Source of the DNA: Pohlia nutans
Lineage: Eukaryota; Streptophyta; Bryopsida; Bryales; Mniaceae
NCBI GenBank assembly: GCA_022496805.1
Contig: CM040093.1
Span: 14,548,213-14,612,212 of the forward strand
Reading direction: 5' to 3'
Length of the DNA stretch: 64,000 bases
Shown: piece after piece, positions 45,269 through 57,922 of the stretch
Layout: each line of letters starts with the position of its first letter
Position numbering within the stretch: position 1 is the stretch's first letter
Program-made: the position numbers and the translations under genes
Notes under the pieces: generated by a model
What the model was told of the DNA's origin: nothing
Seen by the model: only the letters and a program-made list of their open reading frames with translations
The model's database searches: none

Positions 45269-45432
45269 CTTGGCTGGTTGTTTGTCTCAAATGGGGGTGT
45301 CAAAGCTGGCTTACGGCTCGCATGTAGAAGCCAAAATCCAAATCATGTTTACAACTCCAAAATGCTAGAAATTTTGTGTCGGTAATTAATAAACCTGCAA
45401 ATCGTACAGTGCAGAGGTCTGACAGCCCGGCG

Positions 45433-48400
45433 CTACCGACACACTTTAGCGTCTGGGTAAAGTAAACCGTTGCTACATTCATTATACTTGGGCCCTGCCG
45501 CACAATGCTCATTTCTGGAGCACTTGCAATTGCCCTCCACTGCACACGATGCAGCATCGCTCACCGGAGAGCCTGCGATTCCAAGGATAGCATCTGACCA
45601 TTCACTGGAGAACAGTCCCTGCGGATCAAACTTCTGCTTCACAGCCAAAAACTGGGGCAAGTTCGGGTACTTCCTCCACACACCATCAAACACACAGTTC
45701 CTGTTCTTCCCCCAATGCGGTCTCGCGCCGTGCTTGTCGAACGCCAGCTGCTCGATTTCCTGGCATATATTAAAAAATATATAAGTAATTAATGTGAATA
45801 GACATACAACATGCAAATCATGCATGGAAGGTGAGTTATCATTTCGATCAATTCACGCACCTGGAAGATGTCCATGTCGAGGCGCGCCGTGGTCGGGTCG
45901 TCGTCGCGTCCAGCGCGTGACCAGGCGAAGTCTAGCATGACGCTGTCCTCTTGAGCAGTCCCCAGGTACGCCTCAGTCTTCTTCGCGAATCTATCATATC
46001 AAGAACGGCTCGATCGATCAATATGAAGGGAAATTATACAAGAGAGTTGCTATGGGTGAATGCAGTCAGAGAGAGTCAGTACCGGAAGAGGATCCCCGTG
46101 TAGAGATCCATGTCGCAGAGGGATCCGTTGGGTGCGAGGGCGCGGAGCGCTTTGACGTCGTCGATGAACGCGCCCATGTTGCGAAGCGGGAGCGCAGCGC
46201 CCGCGTCGAAGTACACGAGCGCATTGATGCGCGGGTCCCATGAGCAGTAGAACAGCGGCTTCACGTCACGTTGGCATCCGCCCGCGCTCGCCATGATGTT
46301 CTGCTTCCCGATCACCGGGAACGGGAAAGGCCCGGGAAGATCCAGGTTTGGGATTCCTTCCGTCTTCTCAAACCCATACGCTACGGATTGCTGTGTGCTC
46401 ACTTGGGTGAACGCCAGCGCACATTTCCCATCCCGACTACCTGTCTTGTCCGCCACTTCCTCTGCAGTCACGCAACCACTGGTTTTGATCAAAACGGGCT
46501 CGGAATCCCAACACTGATCACTACAAGAAAACTGGTCACTGCCATGTGGAAACTAGATGAAATTCAAGGACTGTAGTTACAAGTTGATCAAGTTGTGAGT
46601 ATATATGCCAGTTGCAAATGGATTACGGATCATCTTAACCCCTAAAGGACTAAGAATTCATGGTTTTAAAATGACAAATTCAATCGATCAGATTGTGAAA
46701 TATATAATTCAGATAGGACCAAATTACATATCACTAGAACATTACATATGTCCGTAAAACCAATTTATAAATTCGAACAAAAGAAACTTCATATCAGGGT
46801 TCGTTTTTTCCATTTTCCCACAAACGCTCAACTGGCAACTTTTAGTATTTTGCTGAAACCAAATATCACATTCACCCATATCTTGGACCTAAAATTACTA
46901 TTCGTTTATTTTAAGTACTACTTTCATAAAAATGAAAATCTGGCATTTTCATTTTTTATTTATCAAGAATGATTAAAATTTGGTGTGTTCATAAAATAAA
47001 AATAAACTTTCAAATTACACACTGTTTGTAGCATGAGAAATTATTTTTGTAGCCAAACTGGCGAGATGTAGCCAAGAAAAAAAAGAACCCTGCTGTATAT
47101 AAGACTAACCTTACACAAAAATGTAAAAAAAAAAAAAACATGAGGCCTACCCAATTTGAGCTTCTTGGTGGCCATAAGGGGTTAATAATTACCATTAGTC
47201 CTTACGAGCTCCAGTGCAGGCTGGACCTGCGACTGCAACCCGAAGTAATTGTCTCGCCCGTCGCCGGGCGTGGAAACCGAGACGCGGTTGTCGAGTTTGT
47301 ACACCACTTGACGCAATCCCGGGTACCACATCACTTCCCCGTATTGATACCCGTTCGCAATCTCCAGGATCTTCGCTCCCGTCAATCCGCTGTCCCCTTT
47401 CACACTCTGCATCGTCACGCTTCGTTTATACAGAGGCTCCGCTTGTAACGTCACGGTGGAGACAACACCTGCAGCCCAATCATGCCATTCATTCATGAAA
47501 CAGGTGAAAAGTGTTTTTGTCATTACAGAAAGTCTGAACCCTCAGAGAGCCCCTACCATGTTACCAGTAATATGAGCGAAGTTAAATACCAGATACAGCT
47601 TTTTGGCAATTTTCTGACAGGTGTTGACCAAAGACAAGAGCTCACATGCATCTCATGGAGTCCTTGGGCAGAGATAGGAGGGATAAATATTTGTTAAGAG
47701 AAATTTAAATATGTGAGACCACCTTGTACCCCCTCCTCTAGGGGCCTACTTGAGGGTTCAAACTTTCTGTAATGAAACTGGGGTCCAACAAAGAAACTGT
47801 ACGTACTCAAGGTTACATGTATCGTGGTGTCAAATGGCTTAAGCGGAAATTTCATTTTTGCCAAAAGACAGACTCTAGAAGCTGGACAGACATTTTTTGG
47901 CTTTCTTTCTGCTCAAAATGAAGCCAAGGAGCCAAAATGAGCCAAAAGGAACAAATCATAATGTGGCAATTTTAACGAATTCTCTGATCTCAACATAACC
48001 TCTTTAGTCTCCACCAGTCACAGAACATAGTTTCTACACACTAAGAAGTGCGAGATTGCAATGGAACAAAAGTTGAACATGACTATTATGATACAGGGAC
48101 CCTCTCATATGCGATTCTAGTCTCGTACAGTTCCCTTCTACACTACCCTAGGATCATATATAGTGTGCTACGTTTGTTAGCACCGTAGACAGTGGGGTAA
48201 TCCAAGTAACATTACAGCAACATTTAGGAACCATAATTATGTTGTTATATATAGCTAATCCAGCGTGTAATCCTAGTAGTGCTGGTTTCACTTTTGAAAA
48301 TAAGACGCCTGTGTATATCAACCTGCTTAAAAAGAAAGCTTGAGAGACTGTGGCAAATGTTACATGTTGAGATTCGTAGAGAAATGTGGGGTCACTAGAA

Positions 48401-49784
48401 GGGAAATGCACGCATACAGATTCTCCACAGGAACCCGGCCACTATGAGACCATGAAACAAAACAAGGGAAAGCCTTGAGTCCCTTGTAATTAATTCACGA
48501 TCTCGCTCTCTATTTCGGAACCAGATCGACGTACCTAGAACACCGAGGTGCACCTTGGCCGCGTTCAAATCCGGATCCCCAGCTGCAATCTCTTGCACTT
48601 TCGCAAAGCCTTCGGCTGCGTTTCCTGGTGTGACGATCCTCATGCCCACCACGTACTCGTGCACGGCGCCGCCTTTGCCCCACAGCGAGCTCCCGTGCAC
48701 GCTGTTGCAGAAGGAGCACATTTTAATCTTCCATGCAAGAAATGTGTTGGATTCCAGCGTGATCTCCAATGCAAAAGAAGCAACCTGTACACAGAAAGTT
48801 AAATACTCACGAATTGGCGATGGCGCCCGCCAGCGTGACGCCGTCAAAGAAGGGCGCCACGTTGATGGCAAGCGCCGGGACTTCGGCCGCAATGCCGTCC
48901 AACAACGCGCGCCAGGTGATTCCGCTCTGCGCCGTCACGGTGTTGGCCACTCTGTCGATTGTGAGAATCCGGTTGTAGTTCCGGGAGCTGATGATCACCC
49001 CGGAATCGGAACCCGGGCACGCGCCTTTCGGAATACTGTGGCCGTACACTGTGGCCACTTTGATCTTCTGGTTCGCTTGCACGGCGTCCGAGACCGCCGT
49101 CACGATGTCCGCTTCCGTGGTTGGGTACACCACCTTCGCTGCCTGCATTCATTCATCAATCAATCTCATCACAACCAGTTGCAGAGCTAGATCGATCTCA
49201 GACTGACGCTGCAAGAGAATCAGCGAGCACTGGCCAATCACAAAATTCGACTTCGTACACATTCAATGAGAACAAAGGATTAGTCCATGTTTGTATAGGC
49301 AACGCGAAACTGACAACAATCAATTCAATATGGTGTACGTCCTTCTCCAAGTGAGCTATTACTCGAGGAATGGACACTGCAAGAGAATCACGATCAATCG
49401 CAACATTCACTCTTTGAGTACCCAAAGGACTAGCTAGTCAATGTTAGCTATTGACACCATGTTGAATCGATTGTTATCAGTTTCACCTTGCCTATGTATG
49501 CAAAGTGGAAGAGACGGAAACACTTCAGTGCCCAAAACCAGACTGCGAATGGTGTGAGCATCCTTGATGGAATGCTTCAAATAATCACGTCAAGCGGCTA
49601 CATTCAAATCTTGAAGTACCTTGCACGGAACTCTGTCGTTCCAGAGCTTGTACGCGTTGTTGAGCGTGCAGCCTGAGGCACCTGGGCTGCATTGCTCCGG
49701 CGCTTCGGCGGGGACAGCGCTCACTGTCATCAAAGTGCTCACCAGCGCCAACAGGAACCACCAGCTCAACGCTCCGCCCGCCAT
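45433..49784 (-). CDS. GULLO: L-gulono-1,4-lactone oxidase (FAD-dependent), secreted or vacuolar type
   Basis: Seven exons on the minus strand: 49784-49620, 49142-48811, 48701-48535, 47468-47206, 46513-46083, 45990-45861, 45759-45433; phases 0, 2, 1, 0, 2, 0 agree; 604 residues, the usual size. Residues 1-23 ([20 protein letters not shown]) are a signal peptide. Exon 2 has [11 protein letters not shown] and [16 protein letters not shown] of the FAD-binding PP-loop region; His90 sits where animal GULO binds FAD covalently. [20 protein letters not shown] and the C-terminal HWGKNRN (from 511) are typical of plant gulonolactone oxidases. A Cys-rich tail follows. The enzyme oxidises L-gulono-1,4-lactone towards ascorbate; plant forms have narrow specificity. 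The exon 5 acceptor at 46514 is the least certain junction. Introns hold family A and K elements. Confidence 0.93.
46635..47185 (+). mobile_element. Family A TTAA element, copy 10, interrupted
   Basis: TTAA 46635-46638 then CCCCTAAAGGACTAAG; right end GCTTCTTGGTGGCCATAAGGGG then TTAA 47182-47185. Longer than other copies by about 300 bp because of the nested element at 46795-47092. In intron 4 of the gulonolactone oxidase gene. Confidence 0.85.
46795..47092. mobile_element. Probable hAT-type miniature element, nested
   Basis: 298 bp with ends CAGGGTTC and GAACCCTG inside a family A copy. The flanking 8 bases are CTTCATAT (46787-46794) and CTGTATAT (47093-47100), six of eight alike. CAGGG ends with an 8-bp duplication are the hAT pattern. 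Confidence 0.6.
47521..47774. mobile_element. Family K element, copy 1 (254 bp)
   Basis: Ends CATTACAGAAAGTCTGAACC and GGTTCAAACTTTCTGTAATG are 20-bp inverted copies with one mismatch. In intron 3 of the gulonolactone oxidase gene. Superfamily not clear. Confidence 0.85.
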
Positions 49785-50304
49785 AGTTGTCAAATCGCTG
49801 GTGCAACTATGGATCAAATTCGCTCTGAGTCCACATCGATCATCATAGTTCAATCTCTGGAAACTCACATCTGTTGAATCACCGGTTATGTCAGTTTAGT
49901 TCAGAGTTGATTTCTGTCGTTGTTCCCTGGAAACTCGCGATCGGAAGTGAAGCGAAGAAATGTACAATAGATTTGTAAAGCTCCAGAAAACGCTACAGCA
50001 ACAGTGGTGTAGTGGATTTGTCAGTTACGAGAGAGACCTTGGCTTGGACTTGAATGCCGGTGGTTGTGAAGTTGCCGAAAGTGAAGGTTGCTGGGCTTCC
50101 GGAGAACTCGCTTTGGGTTTGGCTAATCACGGCTCTAAGGAAGAAACTTTGGCTTACACGCGAGTTGCATGAGAGTCTAAGTTAAGTTAATGCCTTTGTT
50201 CAAAATTCCGACTTTCTGACTTTCTGTCAAAATTTGAAGTCAGAATTTCAGAATTTCAGAAATATTAAAGTCAGTTCTGACTTTAGTATTTCTGACTTTC
50301 TGTC

Positions 50305-50352
50305 AAATGAATGGCGTAAAAATTCTTTCCAGTTGTTTTACGCCATTCATTT
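50305..50352. repeat. Perfect 17-bp hairpin
   Basis: AAATGAATGGCGTAAAA (50305-50321) and its exact inverse (50336-50352) around a 14-base loop, between two divergent genes. It may be an element end or a structured site. Confidence 0.8.
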
Positions 50353-50670
50353 TGGAATATTTTGGGATTGTTATACAAATGAAAGTTGGAGATTTTGAAT
50401 TTTAGATTCCATCCAGACGGTTGGATTCACCAATAAAATTTGAAAGTTAAAATTAAAAATTCCTTCCACGAACAAAAATTAACATTTCTTTTTGACTAAA
50501 AGATGTTGAAATGGATTTGAAATGAGATACTCTTGACATGGTGATTTTTTGAATTTTTTGTGTTCCTTAAATCTATGACCTCATTTTTGCAAGGCCACTT
50601 AATTTTGAATTGAAGTCAATGCAATTTTGGCTTGGTCAAAATTTCACATACTCCTACATTTATAATTTTA
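50350..50670 (-). mobile_element. Family D fragment (copy 2)
   Basis: Reverse of the middle of the family D element at 20850-21459: GAAATGAGATACTCTTGACA, GTGATTTTTTGAATTTTT, TTTTGCAAGGCCACTT and CAATTTTGGCTTGGTCAA are recognisable. Both ends are missing. Confidence 0.75.
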
Positions 50671-51600
50671 AAGAAAAGTTTTGAACTAAGATCTTAGATT
50701 TTTTTTGGTGATCTGACAATTTTTTGATGATATTGAACACAAAAAAAACAAGTTGTTCAATTGGTTGATTGATTATGTGCGTCATGAACTCTAGTTTTTG
50801 TATAAAAAACCTAGACCAAAAAACTGCATCATATAGCTCTAATATAAATTGAATGCATTGGCCTATTCAACAACTATTTCAAATGCAAGGGCATTAAGAT
50901 GTAACAATGGTTCATGTTGCAACCTATGCTCTCTATACAATGGCCAATGCAGTCCCATGCTCTCAATTCCAAAAAAAAATTCAAATATCGTGAGAACCAA
51001 CATCATTTGCATGTTTGTCAAATTGTGAATATTTTAAATTCTATAAATATCAACCTCCTTCGATTTTCGTGTACAACAATCTAAAATGATGTATACCAAC
51101 ATGCCAAGGCACAAAAAGTTTTTTTGAAGCTCTAAGAAAACATTGACAAAATTTAAAGTAGTTCCGAATTATATCGCACAAAACCGAGTTTTAGACATGG
51201 CTAACTTTGAAATTCGTTTTCTTTCAAATCACAATTGAGTTTTTCTTCAAACTTCCGTAGTAATGTGTTATATGTCGCACACTACAACTTTTGCATATTC
51301 ACTTTTGGACTTTGCCCATTGATGCTCTTGGTATGGTTGTTTGAATGGAAAAGTTTCAAATCAATACTCAGTTTTGTCCGTCACTGTGTGTGTGTGTATA
51401 TGTATATATATATATATATATTGTGATGACTTGGATGATTTTCTAGAAGGATGAATAGGTGTAGGTCCAAGTATCATTCGAGTGGATAAAGTGGGACCTA
51501 AACCCGTGTGGCTTCCGCTTGACAGCATTTGTGTTCAATTCTGCAGTGGCGATGGCGTGAAGAGCCTCCTCGCAGTAAAGCTTTCTTGCTCCAAAAAATC

Positions 51601-54553
51601 ATGGCCGCAATGGGTGTGTGCTCGCTCTCACCCGCCTGCAGTATAAGCTTCGCCTTCACAGGAAAAAAATTACTGCAGGGAAGTCCAAGAATTGGCCTTG
51701 GCCGAGGCAGAAGGATACAACACGCGTGGGCATGCAAGGCGGAAGAGGATGCGGATGGCAGAAAGGAGGTCGTTAACACTCCTCTGGATTTGGAGTCGGA
51801 GTTTCGAAAAGCTCTGGAAAGCGATGAATCTAAGGTACTTGATGCACATTTAGGTTTTATGGCTCATATTGTTTTTAAAGAATTAGGGTTTCCGGGGAAG
51901 GTTTAACCCCTAAGCGTCCACTGTGTATTTTCTGTAGTATAGGAAAATTGGACCCCGTGCTGCGAATCATCTGTTTGTGCGAAAATGACGTCAGTTTGAC
52001 ACAATCGACACTGCTGATCTTGTAGCATAGAACAAGAGCTTTAGAATGATGTATTGCTATCAGAAAACTGAGGTAAAACGAGAAAATGCCACCGTTGTAA
52101 AGTTCAGTGATGCAGATGGCGTTTTAGACGCTTAGGGTTAATGGTTTTCAACGTTGAACATTGATCGGGATTAGTGACTCATTTTCATACTATGAAGATT
52201 CATCTGCTCACTTTTGTCCCCTCTTGCTCTTCCAATTGCTCTCAACGTTGGAAGCATTTTGCCTCCTGAACAGGCGCTGTTGCAAGACTTGGCTGAAGCT
52301 ACAAAGCGTGTCTCTGATAAGAAGAGAGAGCTGGATGAGTTGAATCGTCGGGAGAAGAAAGCGGAGGAGTTGCAATCGTTTCTTCAGCGCTTGGATGCCG
52401 ACCAGGAAGTCGCTGATTGTGCGGTAAGATTATTCATTAACTTCAATAATTGTCAAGCATCTGGATGTTACAAATGCTCACAATGATCTGTCTCTAGGGT
52501 TTGAAGTCGAGTGCTTGGATTTTATCGCAGTACTTAAGGGATTATTTTCTTAAGCTATGGACACTTTAACCTCCTTAACTCCAAGTAGCAAGAATGAGCA
52601 TGAAGATGTGATGTTTACATGGCTTCTATTTGAGATAACAAAGTTTCAAGCAACCTGGTGGATTGGACACTTGTTACGTCAAAAGCGTTGAAAGGTGTCA
52701 AAAATGTGATGGATTATTATAAGCTTGTTATTTCAACCCTAGTTGCACTTGATGTTGGTTCAAATTTTAAGGTTGTTGCATTGTGCAATCTAAAACGGCT
52801 CTTAGTAACATGACGAAGATCTTACTGTAGTCCGTTGTTGAAACCAATCAGGTGTACAAGCTGTCGAAGTTTTCAGTTTCACCAGTATTTACTTTCAGAG
52901 AATCAGCTAACGTTCAGATGAAGAGGACGATGCGTTTAATACACTAGCACAGACTTGTTGCACCGCAACATTGAACGTAGGAGAATATGAACCGGATAGC
53001 CGGATGAAAACATCCAGATGACATGATAAAACATTCAGGATGAAAACATGACCGTTTTCGTGACAACAAGGTCATGACAGATTGCGTGACAATGTGCATT
53101 TAAAATAATAGATGGATCGAATGTTTAGCTTCTAAGCAGTGTTCATCTTTGAAGGTTTCAGAAATAGAAGAGGAGGTTTTGAAGGCCGAAGCAGAGGTGA
53201 GGGCAGCTGAACTTGCCTTGGTTATGGCTCGGGCTGGTACCAGTGCCACTGAGCTCTCTGGCAAGTGGGAGGCATCCGATATTGATGAAGATGCAGAGCG
53301 TATTGAGTCTGGCAAGGTACACATATGCTTACCAACAAAATTTAGGGTAACCACAGTGTCCCTATTTCATATTAAAAAAAATGTTCCACCATAATCTCAA
53401 AATCAAATTTACTTTTATTCAACAAAGCGTTCTTTAACAAGGTCTTTAAATTCATTATTCCTACATAATTGATTTTGGTGAGCAATCGTAGGAACATGGA
53501 GTTTCATTGTTGATTCCTATTACCGCTCCTAATTTATTTTGGGTACCCACCCTATTTAGGTATTAGTGAGGCTCGGTAGATACCATTTATAGTTCATAGC
53601 TGCCATGGAGGAATAAAATTTTTGACAGTTTTGGCTTGTACATAAAGAAACGAAAGTTTTGACAGCTTCTGTAGGAAGGTTGCATGTTTTTGAGTTGACA
53701 GGTTCCACGTTTTTGATACAGGCAGCAGCTGTCTCTGCAATTGCTGGCACTTTCGCCAGCCTCCCCTTCACAATTGCCGTTGATGGAGGTTTGACTTTGG
53801 GGGCTCTTGTAAGTCAAGTCGGCATTTTAGTCAGCTGTGCCTTGTTCGGTGTGACCTACCGATATGCCATTCGTCGAGACCTGGGCAATTTGCAGCTCAA
53901 ATCCGGCGTTGCCGCTGCATTTGGTTTAGTTAGAGGTGAGTGAACGGTTTCCATCTGTTCATGTCGTTCAATTGAAGTGGGATAGTGGAATGGTAGCTTT
54001 ATTCTAAATTAGGGAGACCTAGAAGACACAATCAAAGAATGGTTGATTTTCTCAATGATAGCGACTGATATGAAAGAACTAATTATGTAAAGTACTATGA
54101 GCTTAGAAGATTAATTGATGAAAATGCAAGAGAGAGAGAGTGCTATTTATATGAAAATGTAAAATGGAAAACGAATCAATGAGACAATGAATAGACTAGA
54201 AGTAATTGAATACATGTTAATTTGATTAACCCAAGTAATTTGAATCAAACTATGACTATTTCACTTTATGAACTAAATTTTTTTATGGTAATAATAATTT
54301 ACTATATTTGAGAGAATGTTGCACAAGATCATTGTCGATGCTCAGTCTAAATTTTGTTTAAAATGTTTGCACAGGTGCTGGATATGCTACACAAGCTCTT
54401 GCTGGATTTCCAGAAACGGGCATTGATAATATCTTAAAGGCAAGCTTAGTTACTGGAGAGAGTGTGCTCATCTTCATAACTGCAGCAGTAGCATTAGATT
54501 ATTGTCTACGAGAGAATGTGCTTGGCCCTTTTCCTTTGAAGAAACAACCTTAG
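51601..54553 (+). CDS. Plastid-targeted coiled-coil membrane protein (At2g43945/At1g54520-like), function unknown
   Basis: Five exons: 51601-51834, 52274-52423, 53155-53316, 53722-53935, 54375-54553; phases 0, 0, 0, 1 agree; 312 residues. The first 45 residues (MAAMGVCSLSPACSISFAFT, then a Gly/Arg-rich part ending HAWACKAEE) are a chloroplast transit peptide. Residues 79-182 are charged heptad-like sequence (KRVSDKKRELDELNRREKKA), a coiled coil. From 183 come hydrophobic segments: AAAVSAIAGTFASLPF, LGALVSQVGILVSCALFGVT and ESVLIFITAAVALDYC, with TYRYAIRRDLGNLQLKSGVA and AFGLVRG between, which I recall as the conserved core of a plant family without a known function. The C-terminus is short. 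Likely in the plastid envelope or thylakoid. The Arabidopsis locus names are from memory and less sure than the fold description. Confidence 0.82.
51903..52141. mobile_element. Family G TTAA element (231 bp)
   Basis: TTAA 51903-51906 and 52138-52141 flank 231 bp, ends CCCCTAAGCGTC and GACGCTTAGGG. In intron 1 of the coiled-coil gene. Single copy here. Confidence 0.87.
53340..53550. repeat. Family L dispersed repeat, copy 1
   Basis: GTCCCTATTTCATA, TTACTTTTATTCAACAAAG, GGAACATGGAGTTTCATTG and TCCTATTACCGCTCCTAATT recur in the dehydrogenase gene at 58370-58610 and 58835-59100. In intron 3 of the coiled-coil gene. Confidence 0.7.
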
Positions 54554-54833
54554 TAACTTTTATGCCAATTTTTTATTATTAAAACTGCAAATTTAATAAT
54601 GAGGATGGTAGGTGCTTACCAAATATTATGCATGTCGTTCAAAAACTTCAATGTATGGGTCATTTACACACAAGTTTCCAACATATGGAGAACAATACAC
54701 CACTGATTATGGCTATTTAGTGTGTGGCACTAATTGCATGGACACACTAATTTCAGTAATTTGGGATTTACAGGTGTTGGAATTTTTACTATGTGACATT
54801 AATTGTCATTAATCCCGGGATTAATCCATGTCT

Positions 54834-55410
54834 TTAACCCCTAAACGTCCTCACCCCTCTCCAAATTTGGCAGTTTTGCAAAGATGCATCCTAAAATGCA
54901 ACCCAATGCAATATTTTGAACTTGATGTATATATAAAAGTTGTACATTATAAAATTTAGATTCTATCTATATGGTTAGAACTGTGATTGCTACCACCAAT
55001 ATTTTTGTATAAAATTTGAAACTTGAAATTGAAAATTCTTTTGTAATTTGATTATGAATAAGATATTGATAATTTGTACATGCAATTTGTTGTGATTGGT
55101 TGAAATGTAATACTCTAAGTGTAGTGATTTTTGGAGATTTTTTGGTTGCTTAATTTTATGAGTTGACTTTTTTAAGAGCACATTTACACTGAAATCTTTG
55201 AAATTTTGGATGAATCACTACAACATGAAATGAGGCATAAAATTTTCACAAATCATCCCCTTTCTAATTGGATCACACATGCATGAAGCTAACTTCCCAT
55301 AAAACATATCGTAAAACATCCACACTGCAAAAAGTCAATGATGGATGAGAAAATTGTGTTTGATTTTGTACATGGTACACTTTTTGGACAGTTGGACGTT
55401 TAGGGGTTAA
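54834..55410 (+). mobile_element. Family B TTAA element, copy 4 (569 bp)
   Basis: TTAA 54834-54837 and 55407-55410; ends CCCCTAAACGTCCTCACC and GGACGTTTAGGGG. Full length, with a clean 13-bp terminal inverse (CCCCTAAACGTCC). Confidence 0.93.
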
Positions 55411-56113
55411 CCGCTCTTTGTATTAAAATTACCGTGTTTTTTTTGTTGAATACAAAAATGGAGGGATTTCAAATAATTTTATTTAAAGAAATTGACTTTT
55501 GTATGTGAGTTTATATAGAAAATAAAAATTGCATCCAAATCAATTCTCACCACACAATATGAAGTCTACAATTGGTATACAAACACGTGTGAGAATTCTT
55601 CCAAAAATCCAACAATTCTTTTAAGTACTAGATTTCAAATTCATCTCTAAAACTCTATTTTCTAATGATAAGAACAAATGATTAAAACAAGTCAACTAAT
55701 TTCAAAGTTTACAAATAGTACTACACACACTAATTTTCAAATAGTCATACACACTAGTTTCTTGTGACACTAATAGCCACACACACAATACCAATGTAAC
55801 TTAAGTGGCATCCTTGAAAACTTTACCATCCTCTAATAGATTTCATTTGTGTCACAAATATTCATATTTTATAGCATGAAGACATTTTTAACTCCATATA
55901 CTTTGATCTCTTCATTCTTACTAATATGTGTCATTGTCCGAACTACTTATATACTCTGATAGTGATCATTACTACCATATTATGTGGAGAGAATATTTTG
56001 CTAATAGCATTCTCTTTCAATAAGCCCCTACAAGCCCCTAATAGTTGTGAAGGTCTTTTTCCCTGCTTTTGTGCTTACATTACAATTTGCATTACAAAAA
56101 ATTCAGGCCCCCA
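55411..56113. other. Gene-free stretch
   Basis: AT-rich with loosely repeated ACACACACTA and CTAATTTCAAA words. No gene. Confidence 0.45.
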
Positions 56114-56307
56114 AAAGGCTGCTAACTCAGCCAAATTGCCATGCAAAAATAATAATATAATATAATATAATAATTATTTTTTTTCACAATTATTTTATTT
56201 AAAAAAAATCTGACGTGGCACCATTTTGGTCACGTCAGACTAGATTTTTATTTTATTTTTTGTTTTGTTTTGTTTTGCATGGCAGTTTGATTGAGTTCGC
56301 AGCCTTT
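56114..56307. mobile_element. Foldback element with 35-bp ends (family Q)
   Basis: 56114-56148 and 56273-56307 are inverted copies with a few mismatches (TGCCATGCAAAA / TTTTGCATGGCA). Inside is a second hairpin, TCTGACGTG...CACGTCAGA (56209-56239). Confidence 0.8.
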
Positions 56308-56785
56308 AGGAGGTCTTAAATTTTTTACAATGGTTAGCTTTAGGTTTCTTTATGCCCATAGAGAGGAATATGTTTGTTTTCAGTGGAATTCCTGAAAGAA
56401 CATTGAGATATATTCATCGTTGAAACATTACAGTCATTGTTTTTTGAAATTTACAATGCCTTTACAATGGCTGATTGTGAATAGATTATCACAATATAAC
56501 AACTCATAGAAGGTAAATTTGAAATGTTATATATCTTGGGAGGTCACTCTATTGAAATTAATGTAGACACCTGTATTAACAGTGTAATTGAATGGGAGCT
56601 ATCACATAATTGAAATTTTTAGGTATATGCTTGAATTATTTCTTAATTGAATTTAAAGCATTCTATATTGGCATGCATCTAAAAATTTATATTTAGGTAG
56701 AAATTTTACCTCCCGATGAATAAAATGGACCCTATATTTTAATTCACTTATTATTTAATTTTTTCGACAATGACCTCCCTGAGAT

Positions 56786-56842
<57 letters not shown>

Positions 56843-56906
56843 TATTGATAGATTTGTGTGTGTATGTGAATTGAAGTACTCCAATCTTTATGAAGAATTC
56901 ACACCT
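56308..56906. other. Gene-free stretch with TA microsatellite
   Basis: AT-rich. Holds an uninterrupted (TA)24 run at 56789-56836, followed by a diverged TA tract. Confidence 0.7.
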
Positions 56907-57120
56907 AGTAGAGGAACCTTGAATCACCACAACACCTAAAACCACCAACTTCTACACTCTTCTTTCATTTTAGGGAGGAAATGTAGGCTTTCATTACATG
57001 AGTTATGCATTAATCACTCAAAAGTTAAGTCATGTGCTGAAAACCTCATTTCCTCCCTAAAATGAAGGATGTAGAAGTTGGTGGTTTTAGGTTCGTGGTG
57101 GTTTTAAGGTACCTCTACCT
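56907..57120. mobile_element. Foldback element, arms about 90 bp
   Basis: AACCACCAACTTCTACA and TTTCATTTTAGGGAGGAAAT on the left are mirrored by ATTTCCTCCCTAAAATGAA and GTAGAAGTTGGTGGTTTTAG on the right, around a loop centred near 57015. Outer ends GTAGAGGAACCTT and AAGGTACCTCTAC. Confidence 0.85.
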
Positions 57121-57922
57121 TAATGGATATGTCATATTAGCACAAGTGCATCAAGAAAAATAAATGTCAGAAGATCAATGAATCTTGATACCATTTCGAG
57201 AGGGGAACACCCATTCTAACACTGCTCAAGTTTGCAGCCGAATGTTCACATGTATTTATAGACTTATGTAAAGTTGATCGTTCTGCACATGCTTTGAAGT
57301 TCATAGCTTCACGTAACCCATTCGTGATGGACGCCCTCAGACTCCATTCATCATCCATGCAACTTCTCCTCCATCAAGTACACTATTCATCCATCAAGTA
57401 CACTGCTACAACTACTTCTCATCCATTTGGTCACCTGCTACAGATATATTTCGTCCATCAGCTCATGGGTTATGTCGTGTAACCTGCCTCGTCCCCTACC
57501 GGGAACTCGGCGGTTACCATACTCTTAACTCAGATAAACTAGACTGACGTGCATGTGGCAAGGCTAGCACTCGAAATGAAGAAGCAAACAATCGATGTGG
57601 CAAAATTCTTGAAAAACACACCACTGTTGTTCTCTCCTGTTTCCAAATAAATAAATAAAACCGATCTGGCATGTATAAAATCTGCATAGAACATGTGATG
57701 GATATATCTCACATATCAGATACTAAGTTAAATTGACATTGGTGATAGGAGAAAGGAATTTAAAAATCAAAATCATATGAATTAAACAATCTCCACAATG
57801 AGGCAACATCCAATCAGTTGGCTCAGTTTCGATATCACTTCACGGTTTAATTCAATTATTGGAAGACGCAGTAAGTGCTTTATATTGCATTTTTCTACTT
57901 ATATATACAAGTAAACGGTCTA
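57121..57922. other. Spacer and 3' UTR of the dehydrogenase gene
   Basis: Bases just below 57923 form the minus-strand gene's 3' UTR. A short repeat CATCAAGTACAC(T/C)ATTCATC occurs near 57372. No gene. Confidence 0.5.

Larger units (their letters stand above)
49785..51600. other. Shared upstream region of gulonolactone oxidase and the coiled-coil gene
   Basis: The two genes are divergent, so both promoters lie here. Contents recognised: repeated CTGACTTTCTG words at 50205-50305, a perfect hairpin, a family D fragment and a GT/TA microsatellite at 51385-51422. No extra gene. Confidence 0.5.

Noticed and set aside
46521..46533. CACTACAAGAAAA, identical to the CACTA transposon terminus, next to an exon of gulonolactone oxidase
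   Set aside because: No inverted partner was found nearby, and the 13 bases occur in an intron's polypyrimidine region; one end alone is not enough.
48555..49190. 211-codon plus-strand frame opposite gulonolactone oxidase
   Set aside because: Shadow of GC-rich exons 2 and 3 of the minus-strand gene.
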